NCBI GenBank assembly: GCA_025351005.1 | Contig: JANXWS010000057.1 | Span: 1-64,000, forward strand | Reading direction: 5' to 3' | Source of the DNA: Pseudomonadota bacterium | Lineage (GTDB): Bacteria; Pseudomonadota; Gammaproteobacteria; Steroidobacterales; Steroidobacteraceae | Length of the DNA stretch: 64,000 bases | Shown: positions 31,065-40,046 of the stretch, one piece after another | How positions within the stretch are numbered: position 1 is the stretch's first letter | How the letters are laid out: every line of letters starts with the position of its first letter | Program-made: the position numbers and the translations under genes | Notes under the pieces: model-generated | The model's input: only the letters and a program-made list of their open reading frames with translations | The model's database searches: none | Told to the model about the DNA's origin: nothing

Positions 31065-32056
31065 GGCTTGAGCACGAGCTGAATCGCGCCGCCCGGCCCC
31101 GCGTCATCGTCGGGCAGCAGCCGGCCGCCGTCGTGCAGCGCGCGGCGCAGCGCGTCCGGGTCGCCGTCGAAGCCGAGCCGGAAACGCAGCGTTTCGCCGC
31201 TGACCTCCTCGAGCGCGACGCTGTTCACGCTCGGCAGCGAGGCGAGCGCCGCGTTCGCCGCCGCGTAGCCCGGCAGGTCGCGAACGCCGCGCACCAGCGC
31301 GACGATCTGCCCGGTGGCGGCCCCGGCGGCCGCGAACTGGCTCCCCAGCCGGTCGGCCAGCGCCTGCAGTGCCTCGCTCGCGGCACCGCTCGCACTGCCC
31401 TCGCCCGCCGGCCCCAGCCAGCTCCAGGCCGTGCCGGCCGGCGTCACCCGGCCGAGCAGCACGCCGTCCGCGCCCAGCTGGCGGGCAAGTTCCCGCAGCG
31501 GCTCGAGCCGCCCTGCCAGCGCGTCCTGGTAGCGCGCTTCCTCGTCCGCCGCCCCCAGCCCCGCCGGCCAGGCAAGCGGCAGGCCGCGTGCATGGCCTGC
31601 TTGCACGAGGTCGTGCCGCAGCTCCGGCTCCGAGCCGCCGGCGAGATCGTGGCTCGCCCCGGACCGGCCGCTCGCGAGTACGACGAGCGTCAGCGGACGC
31701 TCCCGCGACCAGATCCGCTGGCCGGCCCGCTGCAGGCTCAGGTCGAGCGACGCGGCGTCGAAGCTGACGGCGATCTGGCCGGGCGCGGTCGAGCGAAACG
31801 TGCGCACCAGGCGACGGGCGTCGGCATACAGCGACGCGAGCGCCGGGTCATAGGCCGCCGCGCCGCGGCCGGTGACGCGCACCACGACCTGGCGCAGCGC
31901 GTCGGTCGCGGCTGCCGCCCGCCCGGACTCGGTCGCATCGCCCTGGACGACGCTCTCGTACAGGCCCTCGACCAGCGCTCCCCGGGCGAGCGACGGGCCG
32001 CCGGCGCCGGCGAGCCCGACCAACAATGCGAGGGTGATTCGGGTGGCAGGAGACAT
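31061..32056 (-). CDS. DUF2066 exported protein
   Basis: The 331-residue product has a signal peptide ([20 protein letters not shown]) and the DUF2066 layout: [61 protein letters not shown] early, then [11 protein letters not shown], and a C-terminal block around [33 protein letters not shown] that resembles a small alpha/beta repeat. Function unknown; the gene is a regular neighbour of purM. It is divergent from purM by 99 bases. Confidence 0.85.
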   Translation of the reverse strand: MSPATRITLALLVGLAGAGGPSLARGALVEGLYESVVQGDATESGRAAAATDALRQVVVRVTGRGAAAYDPALASLYADARRLVRTFRSTAPGQIAVSFDAASLDLSLQRAGQRIWSRERPLTLVVLASGRSGASHDLAGGSEPELRHDLVQAGHARGLPLAWPAGLGAADEEARYQDALAGRLEPLRELARQLGADGVLLGRVTPAGTAWSWLGPAGEGSASGAASEALQALADRLGSQFAAAGAATGQIVALVRGVRDLPGYAAANAALASLPSVNSVALEEVSGETLRFRLGFDGDPDALRRALHDGGRLLPDDDAGPGGAIQLVLKP

Positions 32057-32115
32057 GTAAGTCCGGGGTCGGAGCCGGCACCGGCGCGCCGCCGGCGGCG
32101 ACCGGGGCCGGCATG

Positions 32116-32121
32116 TAAAAT
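32116..32121 (+). promoter_or_regulatory. -10 box of purM
   Basis: TAAAAT (32116-32121), preceded directly by TG, stands out in the G+C-rich gap between DUF2066 and purM. Transcription would begin near 32128, 28 bases before the purM ATG. No PurR operator palindrome is recognisable. Confidence 0.5.
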
Positions 32122-32155
32122 ACCACAGCCATCAAGGCCGACCCGGCGACAGCCC

Positions 32156-33193
32156 ATGCCCGATTCGCGACCTGCCGTGACCTACCGTGACGCCGGCGTC
32201 GACATCGACGCGGGCGATGAGCTGGTCGAGCGGATCAAGCCGCACGTCCGGCGCACGCTGCGCGCCGAGGTCATGGGCGGTCTCGGCGGATTCGGCGCGC
32301 TGGTGCGCGTGCCGCTCGAGCGCTACCGCCGGCCAGTACTGGTGTCCGGCACCGACGGCGTCGGGACCAAGCTGCGCCTGGCGATCGACACGGGCCACCA
32401 CGACACGATCGGCATCGACCTGGTCGCGATGTGCGCCAACGACGTCGTGGTGCAGGGCGCGGAGCCGCTGTTCTTCCTCGACTACTACGCCACCGGCCGG
32501 CTCGACGTCGAGGTCGCCGAGCGCGTCATCGCCGGCATTGCCGAAGGCTGCGTGCAGGCGGGCTGCGCGCTGGTCGGCGGCGAGACCGCGGAGATGCCAT
32601 GCATGTATCACGGCCCGGACTACGACCTAGCCGGCTTTTGCGTCGGCATCGTCGAGCAGGACCTGCTGCTGGACGGCAGCGCCACCCGCGCCGGCGACGT
32701 GATCATCGGGCTCGCCTCGTCGGGCCCGCACTCAAACGGCTACTCGCTGATCCGCAAGCTGCTCTCGATCTCGAAGGCGGACGCCGGCACGAAGGTCGAC
32801 GGCCGCTCGCTGTACGAGCTGCTGCTCGCGCCGACGCGGATCTACGTCAAGCCGCTGCTGGCGCTGCTCGCGGAGCTGCCGGTGCATGGGCTCGCCCACA
32901 TCACCGGCGGCGGCCTGCTCGACAATATCCCGCGCGTGCTGCCGGACGGGCTCGAGGTCCGCCTCGACCTGCGCGCCTGGCAGCGACCGGCGGTATTTGA
33001 CTGGCTGCAGGCGGCAGCGAACCTCGGCACGACCGAGATGCACCGGACCTTCAACTGCGGCATCGGCATGACGGTCTTCGTGCCATCCGATTCGGCCGGG
33101 CAGGCCCTGGCGCGGCTGCGCGCGCAGGGCGAGACCGCGACCGTGATCGGCGAGGTCCGCCCGGGCGCGAGCGGTGTCGTCCTCGACGGCTGA
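32156..33193 (+). CDS. purM: phosphoribosylformylglycinamidine cyclo-ligase
   Basis: AIR synthetase, step five of purine synthesis. The 345-residue protein shows [45 protein letters not shown], the [11 protein letters not shown] motif and [19 protein letters not shown], all PurM marks. The ORF track extends it far upstream into a shadow; family length and the usual [14 protein letters not shown] start place the ATG at 32156. Confidence 0.96.
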   Translation: MPDSRPAVTYRDAGVDIDAGDELVERIKPHVRRTLRAEVMGGLGGFGALVRVPLERYRRPVLVSGTDGVGTKLRLAIDTGHHDTIGIDLVAMCANDVVVQGAEPLFFLDYYATGRLDVEVAERVIAGIAEGCVQAGCALVGGETAEMPCMYHGPDYDLAGFCVGIVEQDLLLDGSATRAGDVIIGLASSGPHSNGYSLIRKLLSISKADAGTKVDGRSLYELLLAPTRIYVKPLLALLAELPVHGLAHITGGGLLDNIPRVLPDGLEVRLDLRAWQRPAVFDWLQAAANLGTTEMHRTFNCGIGMTVFVPSDSAGQALARLRAQGETATVIGEVRPGASGVVLDG

Positions 33194-33854
33194 GGCGACC
33201 GGCCGCGTGCCGGTCGTCGTGCTGCTGTCCGGCAGCGGCACCAACTTCGCCGCGATCGCGGCGGCGGCCGGCTCGCGGGCACTGCCGATCGAGGTCCGCG
33301 CGGTGCTCTCCGACCAGCCGGCCGCCGCCGGGCTGGTGCGCGCCCGCGCACTCGGCATCCCCGCGGAAGCGGTGCCCGCCGCGGGCTTCGCCGATCGCGA
33401 GCGGCACGACGCCGCGCTCGCGGACCGCATCGATGCCTGGCGGCCGGCGCTCGTGCTGCTGGCGGGCTACATGCGCATCCTGAGCACCGAGTTCGTGGCC
33501 CGCTATGCCGACCGGATGCTGAACATCCACCCGTCGCTGCTGCCCGAGTTCCGCGGCCTCGATACCCACCGGCGCGCGCTCGCGGCCGGCGTCACGACGC
33601 ACGGCTGCACGGTGCATTTCGTCACCGACGAGCTCGACGGCGGGCCGTTGGTCGCGCAGGCACCGGTGCCGGTGCTGCCGGGCGACAGCGAGCAGTCGCT
33701 GGCCGCGCGCGTGCTTCGCGCGGAGCACCGCCTCTATCCGGAGGTGATCGGCTGGTACGCGAGCGGCCGGCTGCGTGCGACGGCCGGCCGCGTCACGCTC
33801 GATGGCCGCCCGCTGCTGGCCCCCGTCCGGCTGCAGCACCTCGATGCCGCGTGA
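33174..33854 (+). CDS. purN: phosphoribosylglycinamide formyltransferase
   Basis: GAR transformylase using 10-formyl-THF, step three of purine synthesis. The 226-residue protein has [14 protein letters not shown] (phosphate-binding), [40 protein letters not shown] (catalytic Asn-His) and the catalytic Asp region in [19 protein letters not shown]. The GTG start at 33174 overlaps purM by 20 bases; a GTG at 33207 is a possible shorter start. purM-purN is the usual pair. Confidence 0.95.
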   Translation: MSSSTAEATGRVPVVVLLSGSGTNFAAIAAAAGSRALPIEVRAVLSDQPAAAGLVRARALGIPAEAVPAAGFADRERHDAALADRIDAWRPALVLLAGYMRILSTEFVARYADRMLNIHPSLLPEFRGLDTHRRALAAGVTTHGCTVHFVTDELDGGPLVAQAPVPVLPGDSEQSLAARVLRAEHRLYPEVIGWYASGRLRATAGRVTLDGRPLLAPVRLQHLDAA

Positions 33855-34623
33855 ATGGCGCATCGCGCAGGCCGGGCGCGGCGTGCCGCTGCTGCTGCTC
33901 GCCTGGCTCGGCCTGCCGGCGCAGGCCGAGTCGCTGCGGCCGCACGACGTCGTGTACCGCACCTCGTTCAAGGGCCTGAACGCGGGCGACCTGCGCCTGA
34001 CGCTGACGCGGGACACGGCTCCGGATGCATGGCTGTACGAAACCCACGCGGCGCCGAGCCTGCTGGCGAGCTTGATCGTCAGCGCCAAGTCGCTCGAGCA
34101 GAGCCGCTTCCGGGTCACGGCCGCGGGCGTCGAGCCGCGCGGCTATTCGCTCACCGACGGCAGCAAGGAGCACAGCGAGGACACGACGCTGCTCTACGAC
34201 TGGCAGCACGGCCGCGTCAGCGGCCGTGCACGCGGCGAGGCGGTCGCGCTCGAGCTCGCGCCCGGCACGCAGGACGCAATGTCCATCCGCGCCGCGGTCA
34301 TCGTCGACCTGCTGGCCGGTCGCGAGCCAAAGGAGTACGCGATGATCGACGGACGCGAGCTCAAGCACTACGTGTACACGCGCGGCAGCCGCGCGCGCCT
34401 CGATACGGCGCTCGGCGCCATCGACACGGTGATCTTCGACAGCGACCGCAAGGGATCGGACGGCCGCGGTCGCAGCTGGCGGTACTGGTATGCGCCCTCG
34501 CTCGGCTGGCTGCCGGTGCGCATCGAGCAGCGCGAAGACGGCCGCACGCGGCTCCTGTTCGTCCTGCGCTCGCTCAAGTGGCTGGACGCGACACCGCCGC
34601 CCGGCGCGCCCGCGCCGCACTGA
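33844..34623 (+). CDS. DUF3108 exported protein
   Basis: The 259-residue product has a signal peptide (GVPLLLLAWLGLPAQA) and the DUF3108 beta-rich pattern: DVVYRTSFKGLNAGDLRLTL, FRVTAAGVEPRGYSLTDGSKEHSEDTTLLYDWQHGRVSG, and SWRYWYAPSLGWLPVRIEQREDGRTRLLFVLRSL at the end. It is probably a periplasmic or outer-membrane-associated beta-barrel-like carrier; function unknown. The ATG overlaps the purN end by 11 bases. It converges on dcd. Confidence 0.85.
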   Translation: MPREWRIAQAGRGVPLLLLAWLGLPAQAESLRPHDVVYRTSFKGLNAGDLRLTLTRDTAPDAWLYETHAAPSLLASLIVSAKSLEQSRFRVTAAGVEPRGYSLTDGSKEHSEDTTLLYDWQHGRVSGRARGEAVALELAPGTQDAMSIRAAVIVDLLAGREPKEYAMIDGRELKHYVYTRGSRARLDTALGAIDTVIFDSDRKGSDGRGRSWRYWYAPSLGWLPVRIEQREDGRTRLLFVLRSLKWLDATPPPGAPAPH

Positions 34624-34628
34624 CGGCG

Positions 34629-36425
34629 TCAGGTCTTCGGCAGCGTCACACCGCGCTGGCCCATGTATTTTCCCGCACGGTCCTTGTACGAGGTCGCGCA
34701 GACCTCGTCCGACTCGAAGAACAGCATCTGCGCGACGCCTTCGTTGGCGTATATCTTGGCCGGCAGGGTCGTCGTGTTCGAGAACTCGAGCGTCACGTGC
34801 CCTTCCCACTCGGGCTCCAGCGGCGTGACGTTGACGATGATGCCGCAGCGCGCGTACGTCGAGTTGTGGACGACGATGCCGTTCGCAACGAAGTTGTGGC
34901 AGCGCGGTACGGAGATGTCGTAGACCTCCTCCTCGCCGGCCGGCGCAATCGACTCGACGACGTCCCACGCGGCGCCGGCGGCCGGTTCCGGGAGCACCGG
35001 GTAGTCGCAGGTCGACAGCACCGCCGCGGCCGCGCCTGGCGGTAACGACCGGCCGGGCGACCTCCGCGTGCCGGTCGAGTTGCGGCTCACGCCGGAGCCG
35101 GCGACCGCGCCCGCGCCCGCGAGCAGCGGCCAGGCCTCGTGCGACAAGGGTTGGCCGTTGCTCTGGCAGCGCCGGTGCGCGATCAGCCGCAACGTCTCGG
35201 CCTCGAGGCGCCGTTGCTGGATCGACCCCGGCACGCAGCCGACGCACTCCGCGAAGCGCGCGATCTGGTCGCGGTCGGTGATCCGCACCGAGCAGGCGAT
35301 CGTACCGATGGGGGTCGTCTGCTCGCACAACCGGCCGAAGATCCCGAAGCGCAGCAACAGGTGGTGGACGTCCTCGACCAGCCGGCGCGACCCCGAGCGG
35401 AAATCGAGGAAGACACTGTCACCCTGCAAGTCCAGGCCACCGTCGGCGGCGAACAGCGCCTGCAGGAACAGCCGTACCGAGTCGCGCGGCGCCCGGAATA
35501 CGGCCTGCGGCACGAACTTCTCGCCGGCGCCGACCGCGAGGCCGTAGCCCTGCAGCCAGCTCGAGGCGCGGTTCGTGCCGGGCACGCCGCCCCGGCCGCG
35601 GCGGTTGACGAGCCGGTGGCAGAGTGCGCCCTTTCGGCTGACCACGCCGAGCCCGCCCGCCGCGACCGCGGACGCGAGCAACGCGACCTGCGCCGGATCC
35701 CCGGACGTGAACACCGGACCGTGACCCGGAGTGCGGCACTGGCCCGAGGCGAGCATGAGCCCGAGCAGCGACGCCTCCCAGTCCGGCAGCGGTGTGCGAC
35801 CGAACACCGGGACCTCGCGTGCGACCGCGATCCGGTCGCCGGCCGAGAGCTGCCCGAGCGGTGTCCAGCCGGCGAGCTGCCGGAACGGGTGGTTGGCGGT
35901 TGCCCGGATCCGCAGGCCGGCACGCGTCCTCAGCTCGAAGACCGGCCGGCGGCCCTGCGCCATGAACGCCGAGACCGATGCCGGCCGCAGGCGCCACCCG
36001 TCGAGCGCCAGCGTCCGGCGCCCGAAGCCCATCTCCGTGATCGGCACGTAGGCGCCCGTGTCGGCGTCCACGACGCGCGTGTCCCCGGTGACACACTTGC
36101 CGAGACAGATCGTCAGGACGTTGCGAGGAATGCGCAGGTACTCGACGGTCCGCGCGAGCGCGAACGAGTTCGGCGGGATGATGCAGACGTCGGCGTCGAG
36201 GTCGACGAAACTCTGCGGGTCGAAGGCCTTCGGATCGACGATGGTCGAATTGATGTTGGTGAAGACCTTGAACTCGCTCGCACAGCGAACGTCGTACCCG
36301 TAGCTCGAGGTGCCGTAGGAGACGATCCTGTGGCCGTCGACCGAGCGCACCTGGCCCGTCTCGAACGGTTCGATCATGCCGGCGGCGGCCATGCGCCGGA
36401 TCCAGTGGTCGGACTTGATGCTCAT
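34629..36425 (-). CDS. dcd: dCTP deaminase interrupted by an in-frame intein
   Basis: Dcd converts dCTP to dUTP for dTMP synthesis. The 598-residue precursor consists of N-extein 1-110 ([13 protein letters not shown] to LTICLGK), a 411-residue intein and C-extein ([31 protein letters not shown] to RGVTLPKT). Removing the intein leaves 187 residues, the normal Pseudomonas-type length. The first C-extein residue would become Ser111 of the mature enzyme, which with Arg115 and a downstream Glu (LEF) corresponds to the E. coli active-site residues Ser111, Arg115 and Glu138. Activity therefore needs splicing. The ATG at 36425 restores the standard N-terminus. Located just downstream of mrp, in the same direction. 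Confidence 0.96.
   Translation of the reverse strand: MSIKSDHWIRRMAAAGMIEPFETGQVRSVDGHRIVSYGTSSYGYDVRCASEFKVFTNINSTIVDPKAFDPQSFVDLDADVCIIPPNSFALARTVEYLRIPRNVLTICLGKCVTGDTRVVDADTGAYVPITEMGFGRRTLALDGWRLRPASVSAFMAQGRRPVFELRTRAGLRIRATANHPFRQLAGWTPLGQLSAGDRIAVAREVPVFGRTPLPDWEASLLGLMLASGQCRTPGHGPVFTSGDPAQVALLASAVAAGGLGVVSRKGALCHRLVNRRGRGGVPGTNRASSWLQGYGLAVGAGEKFVPQAVFRAPRDSVRLFLQALFAADGGLDLQGDSVFLDFRSGSRRLVEDVHHLLLRFGIFGRLCEQTTPIGTIACSVRITDRDQIARFAECVGCVPGSIQQRRLEAETLRLIAHRRCQSNGQPLSHEAWPLLAGAGAVAGSGVSRNSTGTRRSPGRSLPPGAAAAVLSTCDYPVLPEPAAGAAWDVVESIAPAGEEEVYDISVPRCHNFVANGIVVHNSTYARCGIIVNVTPLEPEWEGHVTLEFSNTTTLPAKIYANEGVAQMLFFESDEVCATSYKDRAGKYMGQRGVTLPKT
34863..36095 (-). mobile_element. intein (411 aa) with LAGLIDADG-type endonuclease in Dcd
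   Basis: Splicing blocks are all present: block [15 protein letters not shown] with Cys1, block [27 protein letters not shown] with the T-x-x-H motif, block [17 protein letters not shown], and block G IVVHN ending in the His-Asn pair before the +1 Ser. The middle contains a DOD endonuclease: first LAGLIDADG-like motif LLGLMLASG (Ser where the catalytic Asp is expected), second motif [10 protein letters not shown] (Asp kept), and a block H-like [11 protein letters not shown]. Ala/Gly/Arg-rich sequence (about 435-495 of the 605-residue frame) precedes block F. Splicing looks competent; homing activity is doubtful because one catalytic acid is missing. Confidence 0.95.
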
Positions 36426-36471
36426 GCCTGCCCCGCTGCCTGCCAAGAGGTATCCACCGTGGGCCGCGTCC

Positions 36472-37545
36472 TCAGTCGTCGCTCGCGGTCAGCGTCGGGA
36501 ACGCGGTCGTGCCTGCGCCTGCTGCCAGCCGCGCCGCGGCACGACGCGCGACGTCGTGGTAGGCGGCTGCGAGGGCGCCCTCCGGCTCGGCGACGACCGT
36601 CGGCCGGCCGTCGTCCGTCTGCTCGCGGATCCGGATGTCTAGAGGCAGGCTGCCGAGCAGCGGCACCTGGTACTCCGCGGCCATCCGCACGCCGCCGCCC
36701 ACGCCGAAGACGTGCTCCTCGTGGCCGCAGCTCGAGCAGATGTGGGTCGCCATGTTCTCGATGATGCCGAGCACCGGCACCGCAACTTTGCGGAACATCA
36801 TCAGGCCCTTGCGGGCGTCGGCCAGCGCGATGTCCTGCGGCGTCGTGACGATGATCGCGCCGCTGACGGGCACGCGCTGCGCGAGCGTCAGCTGGATGTC
36901 GCCGGTGCCGGGCGGCATGTCGACGATCAGGTAGTCGAGCTCGCCCCAGCGCGTCTCGCCGAGCAGCTGCGTCAGCGCCTGGGTGACCATCGGGCCGCGC
37001 CAGACCATCGGCTGAGCCGCGTCGATCAGAAAGCCAATCGACATCACCGCCACCCCGTAGGCGCGCAGTGGCTCGATCTTCTTGTCCGCGGTCATCTGCG
37101 GGTGCTCGCCGGCGAGGCCCATCATCAGCGGCTGGCTCGGGCCGTAGATGTCGGCATCGAGCAGCCCGACGCGCGCGCCCTGCGCCGCGAGTGCCAGCGC
37201 CAGGTTGGCGGCAGTGGTCGATTTGCCGACGCCGCCCTTGCCGGAGGCTATCGCGAGCACGTTGCCGATGCCCGGCAGCGGCTGCAGCGTACCCTGCACC
37301 GCGTGGGCCGCGATCCGCGCCTGCAGCCTCAGATCGACGGCCCCGCTCCAGCCGCCAGCGGACAGTTCCCGGCGCAGCAGTTCGCCGAGCCTGGCCTCGT
37401 AGCCGACGACCGGGAAACCCAGCGTGACGTCGATCACGGCGCGGCTGCCGTCCAACGCGACTCCGGTCACGGCCGCGCCGAGCGGCCGCTCCAGGCAGGG
37501 GTCGACGACGGCGGCGGCGAGTGCGCGAAGCTCGTTGCTGTTCAT
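36472..37545 (-). CDS. mrp: Mrp/ApbC-type Fe-S cluster carrier ATPase
   Basis: P-loop ATPase that binds and delivers Fe-S clusters. The 357-residue product has an N-terminal DUF59-like region (about 1-75), the deviant Walker [20 protein letters not shown], the [14 protein letters not shown] block, and a CxxC pair in [16 protein letters not shown] that would bridge a cluster between two subunits. An alternate frame in the track is a shadow. mrp is followed by dcd 46 bases downstream. Confidence 0.93.
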   Translation of the reverse strand: MNSNELRALAAAVVDPCLERPLGAAVTGVALDGSRAVIDVTLGFPVVGYEARLGELLRRELSAGGWSGAVDLRLQARIAAHAVQGTLQPLPGIGNVLAIASGKGGVGKSTTAANLALALAAQGARVGLLDADIYGPSQPLMMGLAGEHPQMTADKKIEPLRAYGVAVMSIGFLIDAAQPMVWRGPMVTQALTQLLGETRWGELDYLIVDMPPGTGDIQLTLAQRVPVSGAIIVTTPQDIALADARKGLMMFRKVAVPVLGIIENMATHICSSCGHEEHVFGVGGGVRMAAEYQVPLLGSLPLDIRIREQTDDGRPTVVAEPEGALAAAYHDVARRAAARLAAGAGTTAFPTLTASDD

Positions 37546-37575
37546 TCGGGGGTGGCCGCCTGACGGTAAACCCGC

Positions 37576-37581
37576 ATTCTA
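37576..37581 (-). promoter_or_regulatory. -10 box of mrp
   Basis: TAGAAT on the minus strand would start transcription about 25 bases before the mrp ATG. It lies back-to-back with the promoter of the HEAT-repeat kinase in the 92-base divergent gap. No -35 match is seen. Confidence 0.5.
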
Positions 37582-37622
37582 ACGGACCGGTGCAGCCGGG
37601 GCGCGGCCGGCGCAAGTCGCTA

Positions 37623-37631
37623 TGGCATAAT
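37623..37631 (+). promoter_or_regulatory. extended -10 promoter of the HEAT-repeat kinase, leaderless arrangement
   Basis: TGG-CATAAT (37623-37631) is an extended -10 element. It ends six bases before the GTG start of the kinase, so the predicted +1 is the start codon. The identical nine bases TGGCATAAT recur upstream of metG at 42230-42238. There is no Shine-Dalgarno. Confidence 0.55.
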
Positions 37632-37637
37632 TCGTGG

Positions 37638-40031
37638 GTGAAGTTTCTGACGTCGCTGCGCGGTGAACGGGTCCTCGCCGAGATCAAGGCGAGCACCGAT
37701 GCATCCAGCCCCAAGTTTCGCAAAGCGGTCGAACGGCTGATCGCGCTGGGGCGCGATGCGATACCCCTGGTGATCGCCGAACTCGGCGCGGCCGACAAGC
37801 GCCTGACGATGGCCTACGTCGACGTGCTGGCGACGCTTGGCGGTGACGCCCGCAACGCGCCGCTGTTGCTGCAGGGGCTCGGGGATTCGAACCCTCGAAC
37901 GGTCGCGGCCGTCTCCTGGGCGCTGTCGAGCGCCCGCCAGTTCCCGACCGCCGAGCTGCTCGGGGCGCTGAACGACCCGGACATCTCCAGTTCGGCGCTG
38001 CTCGACGTGATCGCGGCGCACAAGGAGCGGATCCCGCTGCGCGACCTTCTCGCCGCCGCCTACAACCAGGAGTCGGGGGACAAGACCGCGCTCTTCAAGA
38101 TCATAGGCGCCATCGCCGACGAGGCCGCAATCCCCGACCTGCTGTCGCGGCTCGAGGGCAAGGACGTCGCGGTACGCGTCAACCTGATGGACATCCTGGC
38201 GCGCTTCGGCACGCCGGAAGTGCAAAAGGCGCTGCTCGCCCAGCTCAAGGATCCGAGCAAGCTGGTGCGCCTCGGGGCGCTCGCGGCGCTGCTCAAGACC
38301 CCGGACCTGAAGAGCACCGAGGCCGTCGCACCGTTGCTCGCCGACCCCGACATGGAGGTCGGCAACCGTGCGATCGAACTGCTGATCCGGGCCAAGGATC
38401 CGGATACGGTGCGCTACCTGGTGCCGGTACTGCAGCACGAGTCGGAGTACGCACGCCGGTCGGCCGTCGAGGTGCTGAACGAGGTCGGCGACAGCGGCTC
38501 GATCAAGTACCTGCTGGCGGCGATCAAGGACAGCGACTGGTGGGTGCGCAGCCGCGCGGCCGACGCGCTCGGCCGGATCGGCGGCCCGCGCGTCGTCGAT
38601 GCGGTGCTCGAGCTCGTGCGCGACAAGGACGAGGACATCCGCCGCACCGCGATCGAAATCCTGAACCTGACGAAGGACGAGCGCGCGGTCGACTACCTGC
38701 TGCAGGCCACCCGCGACGACGACTGGTGGGTCTGCGAACGGGCGGTCGATGCGCTCGCCGAGATCGGCAGCGAGCGGGCGATGCCGCGGCTGCTCGAGAT
38801 GCTGCAGGGCCCGCCGCACTCGGTCCCGGCCGTGATCCGCGCGCTCGGCAAGCTGGGCGACGCCAAGGTCATCGACGTGCTGCTGCCGCAGCTGCAACGC
38901 GCCGAGACCGACATCCGCGTCGAGGCCGTGGCGGCGCTGGCGCGCCTCAGCGACGCGCAGACCGCCGACTCGGTACGCGGGCACCTGCGCTCGATCGGCG
39001 AACTCGCCACCGACCAGACATTGAGCGTGGCGGCGAGCCGCGCACTGCAGGAGCTCGAGGCGCGCTTCTCCAGCGAGCCGGTCGAGGGGGCCCGCAAGGT
39101 CGACCACACCATCGCGGCACCGGTCCGCACGATGCTGATGGAGAACGCCGACGTCCACGAGCTGGTGCGCCAGAACGAGGCGGCCGCGGCCCCGCTCGAC
39201 ATCACGGCGCTGCGCCCCGGGGAGATACTCGACGGCCGCTACAAGTACATCGAGAAGATCGGCAAGGGCGCGTTCGGCACGGTGCTGCTGATGGAGGACA
39301 CGGTCGTCGACGAGCGCCTGATCCTGAAGTTCCTGAACCCGACGGTGTCGCAGGACGAGGAAGTCATGCAGCGGTTCGTGCACGAGCTGCGTTATTCGCG
39401 CAAGATCACGCACCGCAACGTGATCCGGATCTACGACTTCCTGTTCATCCGCGGCAATTACGCGATCTCGATGGAGTACTTCCCCTCGCATACGCTCGGC
39501 TCGGAGATCGTCAACAGCCAGCCGATGCCGATCGCGCGCGCGGTCAAGTACGGCATCGACATCGCGACCGGCATGGAGGTCGCCCACGAGATCGGCATCG
39601 TCCACCGCGACCTGAAGCCCGCCAACGTGCTGATCAACGACGCCGGCCTGCTGAAGATCGTCGACTTCGGAGTCGCGGCCGCCCACAAGGAGGGCGACGC
39701 GCAGCTGACCAAGACCGGCTACGTGATCGGCTCGCCGAAGTACATGGCCCCGGAGCAGATCCTCGGCAAGCAAGTCGACCAGCGCGCCGACGTCTACAGC
39801 GCCGGCGTCATGCTGTACGAGATGCTGACCGGGGCGCCGCCGTACAGCCGCGGCGACCACATGGCCGTGATGTACCAGCACGTTCAGGGCAAGGCCAAGC
39901 CGCCGATCGAGCTCAACGCCAAGCTGCCGCAGCAGCTGTCCGAGCTGGTGGTAAAGGCGATGGCGGTTGACAAGATGAAGCGCTTCCAGACGATGGACGA
40001 GCTGCGCACGGCACTGGAGAAGTTCGCCTGA
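37638..40031 (+). CDS. HEAT-repeat serine/threonine protein kinase
   Basis: The 797-residue soluble protein has a long N-terminal array of HEAT repeats (about 1-490; repeated units such as VRSRAADALGRIGGPRVVDAVLELVRDKDEDIRRTAIEIL) and a C-terminal Hanks-type kinase (about 532-797). Kinase motifs are complete: G-loop GKGAFGTV, Lys564 in LILKFL, HRDLKPAN with Asp658, DFG with Asp676, and MAPEQ. No membrane helix separates the domains, unlike PASTA kinases. It is first of three genes with two PilT-family ATPases, 15 bases upstream of the first. GTG at 37638 was chosen because the protein homology-like sequence begins here and an extended -10 lies just upstream; the longer ORF overlaps mrp. Target unknown; the pilus motors are the natural candidates. 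Confidence 0.9.
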   Translation: MKFLTSLRGERVLAEIKASTDASSPKFRKAVERLIALGRDAIPLVIAELGAADKRLTMAYVDVLATLGGDARNAPLLLQGLGDSNPRTVAAVSWALSSARQFPTAELLGALNDPDISSSALLDVIAAHKERIPLRDLLAAAYNQESGDKTALFKIIGAIADEAAIPDLLSRLEGKDVAVRVNLMDILARFGTPEVQKALLAQLKDPSKLVRLGALAALLKTPDLKSTEAVAPLLADPDMEVGNRAIELLIRAKDPDTVRYLVPVLQHESEYARRSAVEVLNEVGDSGSIKYLLAAIKDSDWWVRSRAADALGRIGGPRVVDAVLELVRDKDEDIRRTAIEILNLTKDERAVDYLLQATRDDDWWVCERAVDALAEIGSERAMPRLLEMLQGPPHSVPAVIRALGKLGDAKVIDVLLPQLQRAETDIRVEAVAALARLSDAQTADSVRGHLRSIGELATDQTLSVAASRALQELEARFSSEPVEGARKVDHTIAAPVRTMLMENADVHELVRQNEAAAAPLDITALRPGEILDGRYKYIEKIGKGAFGTVLLMEDTVVDERLILKFLNPTVSQDEEVMQRFVHELRYSRKITHRNVIRIYDFLFIRGNYAISMEYFPSHTLGSEIVNSQPMPIARAVKYGIDIATGMEVAHEIGIVHRDLKPANVLINDAGLLKIVDFGVAAAHKEGDAQLTKTGYVIGSPKYMAPEQILGKQVDQRADVYSAGVMLYEMLTGAPPYSRGDHMAVMYQHVQGKAKPPIELNAKLPQQLSELVVKAMAVDKMKRFQTMDELRTALEKFA

Positions 40032-40046
40032 GGGGGTAAGGACGGG

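Noticed and set aside
34629-36446. dcd read as a gene fusion, a frameshift or a misassembly
   Set aside because: All intein splicing motifs are present in the right order and both exteins join to a perfect Dcd, so an intein explains the extra length.
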